Assembly: GCF_003688895.1 (NCBI RefSeq)
Contig: NZ_REFV01000004.1
Coordinates: forward strand, 124,001-188,000
Length of the DNA: 64,000 nucleotides
Direction: 5' to 3'
DNA from: Dokdonia sinensis
GTDB taxonomy: Bacteria > Bacteroidota > Bacteroidia > Flavobacteriales > Flavobacteriaceae
Made by a program: the position numbers and the translations under genes
Part shown: positions 17,094 to 25,837 of the stretch, piece by piece
How the letters are laid out: every line of letters begins with the position of its first letter
Position numbering within the stretch: position 1 is the first letter of the stretch
The notes under the pieces: generated by a model
Databases searched by the model: none
What the model saw: only the letters and a program-made list of their open reading frames with translations
Told to the model about the DNA's origin: nothing

Positions 17094-18647
17094 ATGAAAA
17101 TCAAACACACCTACCTCCTACTTACTTGCCTACTTGCCACAACGCTCATCGCGCAACAAAAGGAAGATCCTATCATAAATGCTTTGATTGCTGAAGCAAC
17201 CCAAAATTCACAACTCGAGGAGCTTGCCCACGAAGTAACAGATGTTGTAGGCCCACGACTTGTAGGAACACCGCAAATGCAAAATGCGCACAACTGGGCT
17301 GTAGAAAAGTATAAATCTTGGGGCATTGAGGCTCGCAACGAGAAATGGGGCGAGTGGCGTGGCTGGGAACGTGGCATCTCACATATCGATATGTTAGAAC
17401 CCAGAGTTCAGAGTTTGAGAGGAACACAGCTTGCCTGGAATCCTAGTACATCAAAAAATGGTGTGACCGCATCCGTAATTACACTTCCAGAAGTTGTAAA
17501 TGCTGCAGCTTTTGAAAAATGGTTGCCCAGTGTAAAAGGAAAAATTGTACTTATCTCAAAACCTCAGATTACAGGAAGACCTGATTACAATTGGGAAGAG
17601 TTTGCCACAGAAAAGTCTTTTGAAAAAATGAAAAGACAACGTGATTCACTTTCAAATCTTTGGAATGATAATATGCAACGCACAGGTTACAATAGCAGAG
17701 AGTTACCAGAAATATTAGAAAAAGCCGGTGCAGTGGGTATTGTTACTTCAAATTGGTCTAGAGGTTTTGGAGTAAACAAAATCTTTAGTGCCCGTACAAA
17801 AAAGATTCCTACGGTAGACCTAGAACTTGAAGATTATGGAATGTTGTATCGTCTTGAACAATCTGGCCACACTCCCAAGATCAATATCACTGCTATATCA
17901 AAAGAACTAGGCGCTGTGCCAACGTTCAACACCATTGCAGAAATTAAAGGAACAGAAAAGCCAGATGAATACATTATTCTCTCAGCGCACTTTGATTCTT
18001 GGGATGGTGGTACAGGTGCGACAGATAATGGCACGGGAACCATTGTAATGATGGAAGCGATGCGCGTGCTAAAAAAAATATATCCCAATCCTAAACGTAC
18101 TATACTTGTTGGACTTTGGGGAAGTGAGGAGCAAGGATTAAATGGTTCCAGAGCATTTGTAGAAGACCATCCAGAAATCGTGGCAAAACTACAAGCCTCT
18201 TTTAATCAAGATAATGGTACGGGACGTGTCGTAAGACTTAATGGCGGCGGATTCTTAAGAAGCTATGACTACCTAACAAGATGGTTACAGCCAGTTCCTG
18301 ATGAAATAAAGGACGAGATAGAAACTACTTTTCCGGGAGCACCCGCCCGCGGAGGATCAGATTATGCTTCGTTTCAGGCTGCTGGAGCACCTGGATTTAG
18401 TTTAAGTTCGCTCAACTGGTCCTACTGGAATTATACGTGGCATACGAATCGTGACACGTATGATAAGATCATTTTTGACGATGTGCGTAATAATGTGATT
18501 CTTACAGCCATCCTTACCTATATGGCAAGTGAAGATCCAGAATTTACCTCTAGAGAACAAGCTGTATTGCCTATAGATAGAAGAACTGGAGAACCTAGAG
18601 ATTGGCCTACACCTCGTAGTCCGGTGCGTAAAGGCGGTATCGATTAA
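17094..18647 (+). CDS. Secreted M28 family zinc peptidase
   Basis: 517 residues. The ATG at 17094 gives a good Sec signal (MKIKHTYLLLTCLLATTLIAQ); the earlier TTG is unlikely. Residues ~30-280 resemble the PA-inserted N-terminal part of M28 carboxypeptidase Q-like enzymes. The M28 core carries the zinc ligands: SAHFDSW, GATDNGTG, GSEEQGLNGS, then a late Asp and HTNRDTYDKI. It probably trims peptides in the periplasm or outside the cell. Confidence 0.9.
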   Translation: MKIKHTYLLLTCLLATTLIAQQKEDPIINALIAEATQNSQLEELAHEVTDVVGPRLVGTPQMQNAHNWAVEKYKSWGIEARNEKWGEWRGWERGISHIDMLEPRVQSLRGTQLAWNPSTSKNGVTASVITLPEVVNAAAFEKWLPSVKGKIVLISKPQITGRPDYNWEEFATEKSFEKMKRQRDSLSNLWNDNMQRTGYNSRELPEILEKAGAVGIVTSNWSRGFGVNKIFSARTKKIPTVDLELEDYGMLYRLEQSGHTPKINITAISKELGAVPTFNTIAEIKGTEKPDEYIILSAHFDSWDGGTGATDNGTGTIVMMEAMRVLKKIYPNPKRTILVGLWGSEEQGLNGSRAFVEDHPEIVAKLQASFNQDNGTGRVVRLNGGGFLRSYDYLTRWLQPVPDEIKDEIETTFPGAPARGGSDYASFQAAGAPGFSLSSLNWSYWNYTWHTNRDTYDKIIFDDVRNNVILTAILTYMASEDPEFTSREQAVLPIDRRTGEPRDWPTPRSPVRKGGID

Positions 18648-18695
18648 TTATGTACTAACATATAGTCACATTGCATAAATTCAAAATACGCTCCT

Positions 18696-19172
18696 ATGGA
18701 CCATCACGGATTAATTGCCCATTTTTATCAATCCTTTGCTCAAGGCGATGCACAAGCAATGACTGATTGTTATCACGAGAATGTTATGTTTTCTGACCCT
18801 GCTTTTGGAACCTTGCACGGAGATAAAGCAAGAGCAATGTGGTTTATGCTCCTAGAGCGCAGTAAAGGAAATATTCAGATTTCCTATAGCAATATTAACG
18901 CACACGGAAATTCAGGAAGTGCAGATTGGAGTGCCAGGTATCCCTACGGTGCCAAGAAACGTCCAGTAGTAAACAACGTCGCCGCAACGTTCACCTTTAA
19001 AGATGGAAAGATTAAAGAACACCACGATAGTTTTAGCCTTTATAAATGGTCGCAACAGGCATTAGGATTATCCGGTTATCTTTTAGGGTGGTCAGGGTTT
19101 ATGAGAAGTAAAATACAAGCGCAAACCAATGGGTTACTGGAGAACTATATGAAGAAAAACTCTTTCAGTTAA
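18696..19172 (+). CDS. SnoaL/NTF2-like protein
   Basis: 158 residues without signal peptide. The opening HHGLIAHFYQSFAQGDAQAMTDCYHENVMFSDPAFGTLHG is the classic SnoaL-like pattern, followed by FTFKDGKIKEHHDSFSLYKWSQQALG. This is a cytosolic NTF2-fold protein with unknown ligand. The MFS carrier follows after 19 bases and may be co-transcribed. Confidence 0.85.
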   Translation: MDHHGLIAHFYQSFAQGDAQAMTDCYHENVMFSDPAFGTLHGDKARAMWFMLLERSKGNIQISYSNINAHGNSGSADWSARYPYGAKKRPVVNNVAATFTFKDGKIKEHHDSFSLYKWSQQALGLSGYLLGWSGFMRSKIQAQTNGLLENYMKKNSFS

Positions 19173-19191
19173 CATCACAATAAAACCATAT

Positions 19192-20457
19192 TTGAGTAAT
19201 ACAGAGAGATTTAAATCAATCCCGTACATTGTACTTCTTATCCTTGCGGGAGAGGCGGTATTTATACTTCCTTTTGTTCTCGCCAGAGTATTTAGAGCAA
19301 CCGTTTTAGATGTTTTTGAAATTAACAATACGGAAATAGGGTATTGTTTTTCTATTTATGGTCTTGTAGCACTTGCCTCTTATCTTTTTGGTGGTCCGCT
19401 GGCAGATAGATTCCCTCCTCGTAAATTAATGGGAGTTGCTTTAGTACTTACTGCCCTGGGCGGACTAGTGTATGCAAATGAACCTTCATTAAGTACATTA
19501 CAATATTTATATGGCTTCTGGGGATTTACAACTATCTTTTTGTTTTGGGCAGCGATGATAAAGGCAACCCGAGTTTGGGGTGGCACTAAAAATCAAGGGA
19601 AAGCCTTTGGATTTCTAGATGGCGGTCGCGGCCTTGTCGGGGCATTATTTGGAGTTTTAGGGGTTGCTGTATTTTCGCTTTTTGCAAATGTAGACGGGAC
19701 AGAACTCTCTTTAGCACAGCAAAAAGAAGCCTTTCAATATGTAGTATATATCTCTGCGGCGATTGTCGCATTCATTGGAGTGCTCGTCTTTTTCTTTTTA
19801 AAGAGTGATGTAGATGAGAAAGAGATTGTTGTAGATAAAATTACAAAAGAGAATATTAAAACCGTTTTGAAACTTCCGAGCGTCTGGTTACTGATGATTA
19901 TTATTCTTTGTGCCTATGTTGGCTATAAAATCACAGACATCTTCTCCTTATACGCACGGGAAGTTATGCTATATAACGAAGTAGATGCTGCCAAAACTGG
20001 AACCTTCCTCCTCTTTATTCGTCCCGTAGTGGGCGTTGTCGTAGGCTTTCTTGCAGATAGGTCACGAGCATCATTGTATTTATGTATAGGCTTTTTACTC
20101 TCGATTATTGGAGCAGTGCTATTTGCTTCTGGCATTTTACTGGAAGGCGATACCTTTTTGTTTTTCCTTACCATCATAATTACCGCATTAGGTGTTTATG
20201 CCGCACGGGTACTTTACTTTGCTGTGATGAAAGAAGGTAATATCCCACTTGTGCTTACAGGAACTGCCGTTGGTATTATCTCCTTTGTAGGGTATACTCC
20301 AGATATTTTTGCCGGACCGCTTATAGGCTATTTTCTCGACGGAATGCCAGGACGTGCGGGTCACGAAGCGGTGTTCTGGATGTTGGCTGTGTTTTCTGTG
20401 GCGGGTGGGGTTGCATCTTTTGTGTTTTATAGATTATCTGGGAAGACGGGAGATTGA
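19192..20457 (+). CDS. MFS transporter
   Basis: 421 residues with about 12 membrane helices, TTG start. The loop between helices 2 and 3 carries the MFS signature GGPLADRFPPRKLMG, and a related motif in the second half reads GFLADRSRASLY. The substrate cannot be told from sequence. The gene probably shares a transcript with the SnoaL-like gene. Confidence 0.88.
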   Translation: MSNTERFKSIPYIVLLILAGEAVFILPFVLARVFRATVLDVFEINNTEIGYCFSIYGLVALASYLFGGPLADRFPPRKLMGVALVLTALGGLVYANEPSLSTLQYLYGFWGFTTIFLFWAAMIKATRVWGGTKNQGKAFGFLDGGRGLVGALFGVLGVAVFSLFANVDGTELSLAQQKEAFQYVVYISAAIVAFIGVLVFFFLKSDVDEKEIVVDKITKENIKTVLKLPSVWLLMIIILCAYVGYKITDIFSLYAREVMLYNEVDAAKTGTFLLFIRPVVGVVVGFLADRSRASLYLCIGFLLSIIGAVLFASGILLEGDTFLFFLTIIITALGVYAARVLYFAVMKEGNIPLVLTGTAVGIISFVGYTPDIFAGPLIGYFLDGMPGRAGHEAVFWMLAVFSVAGGVASFVFYRLSGKTGD

Positions 20458-20623
20458 TTTAAATATTACTTTCGTAGTAGTAGGGTTTATTTATCTTTAT
20501 TAGATACTGATGATAAATAGCCGATGTTATCCTGTGGATTTTACTGAATATTGATAATAAAAATACTTTATAACAAGTTAGCATTAACTCCGGCAAAAAC
20601 CGCATACACAAAACAGACCGACA

Positions 20624-21718
20624 ATGAAATTGAACATATTTTCATTCTTAATTATATTAACTTTTCTATCCTCGTGCAACGGACAGAACAATTCAAAAGT
20701 CCATAGCAAAAAAGAGAATACAAGTGTAATTGACATTACAAAAGTTGAAACTACTAAGGAACTTGGAGAAAATATAATGCTTGTATATCACGATAAACAA
20801 AACAATTATTGGTTTGGAAGTTCAGAAGATGGATTATATAAGTATGACGGTAAAAAAATTCTTCATTTCACAACTAAAAACGGTTTGCCCAATAACGGAA
20901 TTGGTGAAATTAAAGAAGACCATTTAGGTAATATTTACTTTAATACAGGTGGTGGCATTATAAAATCTGACGGTGAAAATTTTAATTTATTACAGGTAAA
21001 TGATTTCGAGAGCAATTGGCAATTGAAACATAATGATTTGTGGTTTAAAGATGGTTGGGATTCAGGATATGTGTATAGATACGATGGAAGTTATTTGTAC
21101 AAACTAAAGCTACCAAAGACAAAAATTGGAGAAGATCATTTATTAAACTATCCAAACTATCCAAATCCTTATACAGTCTATAGCATATACAAAGACAATA
21201 AAGGCAATGTCTGGTTTGGAACAGGAGGATTGGGAGCGTTCCGATATAATGGAGAATCATTTGACTGGATTTTAGAAAAAGACGTTGTAGAAATTTTCAA
21301 CGAACCCAACGAAGGCTCTAATGGAGTGCGGTCAATTGTTGAAGATAAAAATGGCGATTTTTGGTTCAATACCGAATATCGTTATAGTATCTATGACAAC
21401 GCAACATTAAATAGTAATAAATTTTATTCTAGACATAAAAGTATAGGCGGGTTAGATGGTAAGAAGGATAGAGATTTGGACGAGTATCTAGCAACAGTAA
21501 GAGACGATAATAAGAATTTGTGGTTTGTAACCTATCTTAATGGCGTATGGAAATATGATGGATCGGAAATTACACATTATACTGTTCAAGATAATATAAA
21601 AGACATCACTTTATTCAGCATTTACAAAGACAACAATGGCGACCTTTGGCTTGGCACGCACGAAAACGGAGTATTTAAATTCAATGGACAAACTTTTGAA
21701 AGATTTAAACCATTCTGA
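20624..21718 (+). CDS. Beta-propeller lipoprotein (regulator-propeller-like repeats)
   Basis: 364 residues with lipobox FLSSC (Cys18), then repeated blades with the pattern DxxGNxWFGTxxxGxxxYxG, as in the sensor propellers of hybrid two-component systems, but no kinase follows. It is probably an outer-membrane or periplasmic scaffold. A close paralogue at 49789-50850 is broken by a stop codon. Both are preceded by a short GTTAGCA..AACTC sequence, about 35-50 bases before the ATG. Confidence 0.82.
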   Translation: MKLNIFSFLIILTFLSSCNGQNNSKVHSKKENTSVIDITKVETTKELGENIMLVYHDKQNNYWFGSSEDGLYKYDGKKILHFTTKNGLPNNGIGEIKEDHLGNIYFNTGGGIIKSDGENFNLLQVNDFESNWQLKHNDLWFKDGWDSGYVYRYDGSYLYKLKLPKTKIGEDHLLNYPNYPNPYTVYSIYKDNKGNVWFGTGGLGAFRYNGESFDWILEKDVVEIFNEPNEGSNGVRSIVEDKNGDFWFNTEYRYSIYDNATLNSNKFYSRHKSIGGLDGKKDRDLDEYLATVRDDNKNLWFVTYLNGVWKYDGSEITHYTVQDNIKDITLFSIYKDNNGDLWLGTHENGVFKFNGQTFERFKPF

Positions 21719-21819
21719 GCGACAGAATATAAGCTCCTAAAGTGTTGTATTAACAAAAAAAATCAATTAAAATTTTTTCAAGTCAATCTATTAAGACTTT
21801 TCTCATATACATTCTATTC

Positions 21820-21834
21820 CGCTTTCGCGAAAGC
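21820..21834. repeat. Dispersed palindrome, near-exact copy, intergenic
   Basis: CGCTTTCGCGAAAGC followed by A instead of G, in the 216-base gap before the oxidoreductase pseudogene. Otherwise the gap shows only AT-rich sequence and a C-rich stretch. Confidence 0.9.
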
Positions 21835-21934
21835 AAACCCCACAACCCCACCCTCCACGTTAAACTCATCCTAATCCTCATAAAAAACTTCCCGTCCCAG
21901 CGTTCATTTCTTAACTTTAAAAGAAAACCTAGAA

Positions 21935-22945
21935 ATGAGCAAAACAAAAACAATACTTTTAAATAAAAGACCCGAAGGGAAGCCTCAACTTTCTGATTTT
22001 AAGTTTACAGAAGAAGAAATCCCAGCGCTAGATAATGGTGAGGTTTTAATAAAGTCACTTTTTGTTTCTGTAGACCCTTATTTACGCGGGAGGATGCGCG
22101 ATGCAAAATCCTACGTTGAACCCTTTGAATTGCACAAACCCATAAGTTCTGGCGTAATAGGCGAAGTCACGGAATCTAAAAACTCCAAATTTAAAAAAGG
22201 AGATTATGTCTCTGGAATGCTGGCCTGGAAACAAGTCCAAAAATCGAATGGTTCTGGATTAAACAAAGTCTCTAAGGAAGATGCTCCGCTCCCAGCCTAT
22301 TTGGGTGCGCTGGGAATGACGGGGCTTACGGCCTATTTTGGTCTAGAGGAAATAGGAAAGTTGCAAGAAGGCGAAACCATTTTAGTCTCTGGTGCCGCTG
22401 GCGCTGTAGGAAGTGTCGTGGGTCAAATTGCAAAAACTAAAGGCTGTCGGGTCATAGGCGTCGCAGGTACCGATGAGAAGATTGAGATGCTCAAGGAGGA
22501 ATTTGGCTTTGATGATGCGTTTAATTACAACACGGAGAAGAGCTTTTCTAAGGCCATAGGAAAAACCTGTCCAGATGGTGTAGATGTATATTGGGATAAT
22601 GTAGGCGGCAGTCTTTCTGACGCGGTATTCTTCCACATCAATTAGAAAGCGCGTATTATTAATTGTGGGGCTATTTCTATTTATAATGATACCGAAGTGG
22701 CAAAAGGTGTGAGTCCGCAGCCATTTTTGATTAAAAATAGTGCCTTGATGCAAGGGTTTATAGTTTCTAATTATATGGAGCGTTTTCCGGAGGGCATCAA
22801 CTTTTTAACTAAACTGTATCAAGAAGGAAAATTGAAACACGAGGAAACGGTGGTCTATGGTTTTGACAACATCCCACAAGCGTTTATAGACCTTTTTGAT
22901 GGAAAGAACACAGGAAAAATGGTGGTCGATGTGTTACAATCCTAA
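21935..22945 (+). pseudogene. NADP-dependent MDR oxidoreductase (CurA/PTGR-like), nonsense-interrupted
   Basis: One frame runs from 21935 to 22945 with a single internal TAG at 22643-22645. Without it the protein would be 336 residues, the normal length for the CurA/prostaglandin-reductase branch of zinc-less medium-chain reductases. Residues 1-236 carry VSVDPYLRGRM and GAAGAVGSVVGQIAK (NADP-binding). After the stop the frame continues KARIINCGAIS...QGFI...GKNTGKMVV, as in CurA. The first part alone lacks the end of the cofactor domain, so it is probably inactive. A sequencing error or a suppressed stop is the alternative. Confidence 0.85.
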
Positions 22946-22966
22946 TTATAGATTAATTTTATAGCT

Positions 22967-23308
22967 ATGAATGCACAACTAGAGCACATAAAATCCTTAA
23001 GTCAAAACGGCAAGAAACTCCACGCTATAAAGGAGTTAAAAGAGCATTATAACATCGGTTTAAAACACGCCAAAGATTTAGTTGACGGACTAGAAGATAA
23101 TTCGATCCAACTGGAACACGCCGAAAAAATCATTGCCCAATACCAAAAAAGTGGTGTCGTAGAGAGGCAGGATGGTGTGGAACGCAATCAGGTAAAAAAA
23201 CAGTCTACACTCATCAAGAAACCTAAAAAGAATTATACGAAGCTTATAATACTGATCATAAGCATTTTAATTTTAGTGTATTTCTTTTTTGTAAGGCAAG
23301 AAATTTAA
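22967..23308 (+). CDS. Small membrane-anchored protein with L7/L12-CTD-like segment (paralogue)
   Basis: 113 residues. Residues 14-41 (NGKKLHAIKELKEHYNIGLKHAKDLVDGL) match the same L7/L12 C-terminal-domain-like pattern as the protein at 1307-1630, followed by a basic linker (KKQSTLIKKPKKNY) and a single C-terminal membrane helix (about residues 91-110). It lacks the N-terminal dimerisation part of real L7/L12. It starts 21 bases after the broken oxidoreductase gene and ends before a strong terminator. Function unknown. Confidence 0.8.
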   Translation: MNAQLEHIKSLSQNGKKLHAIKELKEHYNIGLKHAKDLVDGLEDNSIQLEHAEKIIAQYQKSGVVERQDGVERNQVKKQSTLIKKPKKNYTKLIILIISILILVYFFFVRQEI

Positions 23309-23317
23309 ACGCCAAAT

Positions 23318-23346
23318 AAAAAAAAAGCGCCAATTGGCGCCTTTTT
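23318..23346. terminator. Bidirectional rho-independent terminator
   Basis: Stem GCGCC-AATT-GGCGC at 23327-23340, preceded by a run of A and followed by CTTTTT. It sits between two convergent genes and can serve both. Confidence 0.9.
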
Positions 23347-23367
23347 ATACTATAGAACGGTATGAAA

Positions 23368-24012
23368 CTATGCGTTTTCCACTTGTACTTTTGTCAAAGC
23401 ATCTGCAATAATGTGCTCACCGTTTAGAATTTCAAATACCTCACGATTTGCCACATCGTCGTGCAAACTTCTTACTAATACTTGCGCAACATCACCACGA
23501 GGGATTTCTCCGTCACGAGACGATAAACTTTTCTCCAAAAAGATTTTTCCCGTTGGCGTTTCATTATTTAATGCTCCTGGCCTAACGATGGCGTAAGTTA
23601 TTCCACTATTGGCAAGATATTCATCTGCATCTCTTTTGGCTTGCAAATATTCTTTCAGCTCGCCATCATCCTGTGGATTGTCTGCTCCCAATGAGCTCAA
23701 CATTACAAATTTTTTGATTTTATGTTTTTTGGCCGCATCGGTTAATCCCATTGCTCCTTTTCTGTCTACTGCGTCTACGGCCTTTCCTCCTGAGCCCGCT
23801 GCAAAAATCACTTTGTCTATACCTTCTGTCACGTTTGATATATCTTCAGTTAGATCTCCCATAACTGTTTTTATACCTTCAGTTTCAAAATCTGAACGTT
23901 GTGATTCTTTACGAATCATTGCAACGGGCTCAAAGTATTGATCGTTCTTTAATAAATTAATAATATGTCTTCCGGTGGTGCCTGTTGCACCTGCAACTAA
24001 TATTTTTTCCAT
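23368..24012 (-). CDS. NAD(P)-binding SDR, NmrA/YwnB-like
   Basis: 214 residues from the ATG at 24012 (an upstream TTG would add five residues). The N-terminal Rossmann motif is VAGATGTTGRHI, then GDLTED, SLGAD and the IVRPGALNNE segment of atypical SDRs that lack a usable catalytic Tyr-Lys pair. Such proteins are NAD(P)H sensors or quinone/flavin reductases. Stand-alone gene. Confidence 0.85.
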   Translation of the reverse strand: MEKILVAGATGTTGRHIINLLKNDQYFEPVAMIRKESQRSDFETEGIKTVMGDLTEDISNVTEGIDKVIFAAGSGGKAVDAVDRKGAMGLTDAAKKHKIKKFVMLSSLGADNPQDDGELKEYLQAKRDADEYLANSGITYAIVRPGALNNETPTGKIFLEKSLSSRDGEIPRGDVAQVLVRSLHDDVANREVFEILNGEHIIADALTKVQVENA

Positions 24013-24127
24013 AATCTTAAGATACAACTATCGCACTCCGTTTTCAATTTTAGAACGCCGTTTAACCTAGGTTTAGGATAGTGTTAGGTTAATTTTTGAT
24101 AAGATTTTGTGGTGAATGATTACGTTA

Positions 24128-24143
24128 CTTCGACTGCGCTCAG
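24128..24143 (-). repeat. Short dispersed repeat CTGAGCGCAGTCGAAG
   Basis: CTTCGACTGCGCTCAG on the plus strand, the complement of the CTGAGCG.AGTCGAAG units seen three times at 60566-60616. It lies directly left of the composite palindrome at 24151. Confidence 0.75.
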
Positions 24144-24150
24144 TATAAAT

Positions 24151-24184
24151 TTCGCGAACCTGCCTTCCGGCTGGCAGGAGCGTA
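24151..24184. repeat. Composite palindrome: core split by a second 20-bp palindrome
   Basis: TTCGCGAA (24151-24158), then a 20-bp near-palindrome CCTGCCTTCCGGCTGGCAGG (24159-24178), then AGCGTA. On the opposite strand the insert lies between CGCT and TTCGCG, the same junction as at 16992/16993. The left arm of the core (CGCT) is missing and replaced by AAAT. Confidence 0.85.
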
Positions 24185-24222
24185 AAAAAAAAGAAACCCC
24201 AATAATTGCTTATCGGGGTTTC
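24184..24222 (-). terminator. Orphan rho-independent terminator (minus strand)
   Basis: Stem GAAACCCC (24193-24200) / GGGGTTTC (24215-24222). Read on the minus strand the hairpin is followed by nine T. No annotated minus-strand gene lies just upstream of it in that direction, so it may end a small RNA from the 24223-24656 region. Confidence 0.7.
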
Positions 24223-24656
24223 TAACCTAAACTTAACTTAACTAATTAGGGGGACATTTACTTAAACTTATTGTTTATGATATTGGATATACGCCAGGAA
24301 GTTTATCTCTGGATGTTTTGAGTTAAAATAAAATTAAAAACACCATTCAAGTTTCTAATAAACAGGTTTTTAAGTAAAAACATTTTTCGAAAATGAAATT
24401 TATTGTAAGTATTTTAATTTGGTGCTGACTGAATGGCCATAAATTATAAGCTATGCTATCACGACATAAATCTCTATTTAATCTCATCAAAATTTTCAGA
24501 AGTAGTTCTCGTAAAATCTCGCGTAACATTAGTACAAAAACAGAATGCGCAACGCATTTTCTTGCTGATTTTTATTGCGAGACTAAACTTTACAATGGCT
24601 CTAACTTTTAAAATAAAATCGCTAGAAAATCCTAGCCGCTAAAACATTATATTATT
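24223..24656. other. 434-base AT-rich stretch without a supported gene
   Basis: Part of a 644-base gene-free interval (24013-24656). Two short frames (24347-24529 minus, 24433-24642 plus) have odd composition and no convincing start signal. I see no gene. The leftmost end carries the orphan minus-strand terminator, so an unannotated RNA is possible. Confidence 0.5.
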
Positions 24657-25040
24657 ATGAAAAAATTTATTGCAGTATTTGCCCTTATCCTATCTGTTTC
24701 ATTTGCCGCACAAGCACAAGATAAAATGACAATGGATACCACCATTAAATTAGAACAAACTCCTGGAGAGTTTACACAAAAAACCCTTACAGTTCCTGCT
24801 GGAACATACACCTTTGAGATTGCAAACAATAATACTGGTGGCGATGTAGGGTTTGTTCTTGTAAAAAAAGGTGAAGATATTTCTAACCCAGCAAATCACA
24901 TTAAAACTGCTTATGTAACGGCTGTAGTACCAAATAATGAAACAGGCAATTCTAATCCTACAATCCTTGAAAAAGGGGAATATGTTTATTTCTGTCCACT
25001 TAATAAAACTGCAACAGACAACACGCTCATTGTAGAGTAA
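24657..25040 (+). CDS. Small periplasmic cupredoxin-like protein
   Basis: 127 residues: Sec signal (residues 1-20, AAQAQ) and one beta-sandwich resembling cupredoxin-fold proteins (LTVPAGTYTFEIANNNTGGDVGFVLVKKG ... GEYVYFCPLNKT). The expected copper set is incomplete: a Cys is present in YFCPL and a His in NPANHIK, but no clear His/Met pair follows the Cys. Copper binding is therefore uncertain. A terminator follows directly. Confidence 0.75.
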   Translation: MKKFIAVFALILSVSFAAQAQDKMTMDTTIKLEQTPGEFTQKTLTVPAGTYTFEIANNNTGGDVGFVLVKKGEDISNPANHIKTAYVTAVVPNNETGNSNPTILEKGEYVYFCPLNKTATDNTLIVE

Positions 25041-25064
25041 ACGATTATTGCACATAGCTTCACT

Positions 25065-25099
25065 ATCGCCCGTGGGTTTTTCCTGCGGGCGATTTTGTT
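25065..25099 (+). terminator. Rho-independent terminator
   Basis: Stem ATCGCCCG (25065-25072) / CGGGCGAT (25086-25093) followed by TTTTGTTT, 24 bases after the cupredoxin-like gene. Confidence 0.88.
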
Positions 25100-25130
25100 T
25101 ATACCTATCTTTGCTCTAAAATCTATTATA

Positions 25131-25829
25131 ATGACAAAACAACTTTTCCTCGCCATAGCTGCACTTAGTATCCTAGCTTGTAAAAATGATACAACAACGA
25201 CACAAAATACTGAAGAAGCCATAACTGCAACTCAAAAATTAGCCGAACTCACCGAAGCAGAAAAAATTGCTATGAAAAACGGTTTTGAGAACTGGAGGGA
25301 TGTAAAACAGATAGATTTTACCTTTAACGTAGACCGTGGTGGTAAGAATGTAGCCCAGCGCTCTTGGTCTTGGAAACCCCAATCTGGCGATGTTACAATG
25401 ATACAAGGAGAAGATAAGGTTACTTATAACCGTGCATCGATAGACAGCACTTCTATGCGGGCAGATCAAGGCTTTATAAATGATAAATTTTGGTTACTTG
25501 CGCCATATCAGCTGGTTTGGGATGAGGGGACGACCATAAAAGTAAGCGATACCGCTACTGCCCCACTCTCTGGAAATAAAACAAAGATGCTTACCATTAC
25601 CTACGGAAGCGACGGAGGTTACACACCTGGCGATGCATATGATTTTTATTATGATGACGATTACATAGTAGACGAGTGGGTTTTTAGAAAAGGAAATAGC
25701 GAGGAACCTTCTATGATGACCACTTTTGAGGGATATCAAGAGTTTCAAGGTCTTAATATCGCTACAGAGCACAAGGATAAAGAAGGGAATTTTAAGCTTT
25801 ATTTTACAGATATTAAAGTGACAAAGTAG
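25131..25829 (+). CDS. Lipoprotein of unknown function, 232 aa
   Basis: The ATG at 25131 gives a lipoprotein signal with lipobox ILAC (Cys17); the earlier in-frame codon lies inside the terminator. The mature part has repeated aromatic beta-like stretches (FTFNVDRGG, WSWKPQSGDVTM, FWLLAPYQLVWDEG, YDFYYDDDYIVDEWVFRKG) suggesting an outer-membrane-attached beta barrel or jelly-roll. I do not recognise a function. Confidence 0.78.
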   Translation: MTKQLFLAIAALSILACKNDTTTTQNTEEAITATQKLAELTEAEKIAMKNGFENWRDVKQIDFTFNVDRGGKNVAQRSWSWKPQSGDVTMIQGEDKVTYNRASIDSTSMRADQGFINDKFWLLAPYQLVWDEGTTIKVSDTATAPLSGNKTKMLTITYGSDGGYTPGDAYDFYYDDDYIVDEWVFRKGNSEEPSMMTTFEGYQEFQGLNIATEHKDKEGNFKLYFTDIKVTK

Positions 25830-25837
25830 TCTTCTTA

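Noticed and set aside
20580-20600. Integron attC-like site (GTTAGC core)
   Set aside because: The pairing arms are too weak and no integrase or cassette array is seen.
24347-24642. Two ~60-70-residue frames in the large gap
   Set aside because: No ribosome site, biased residue use and no recognised pattern.
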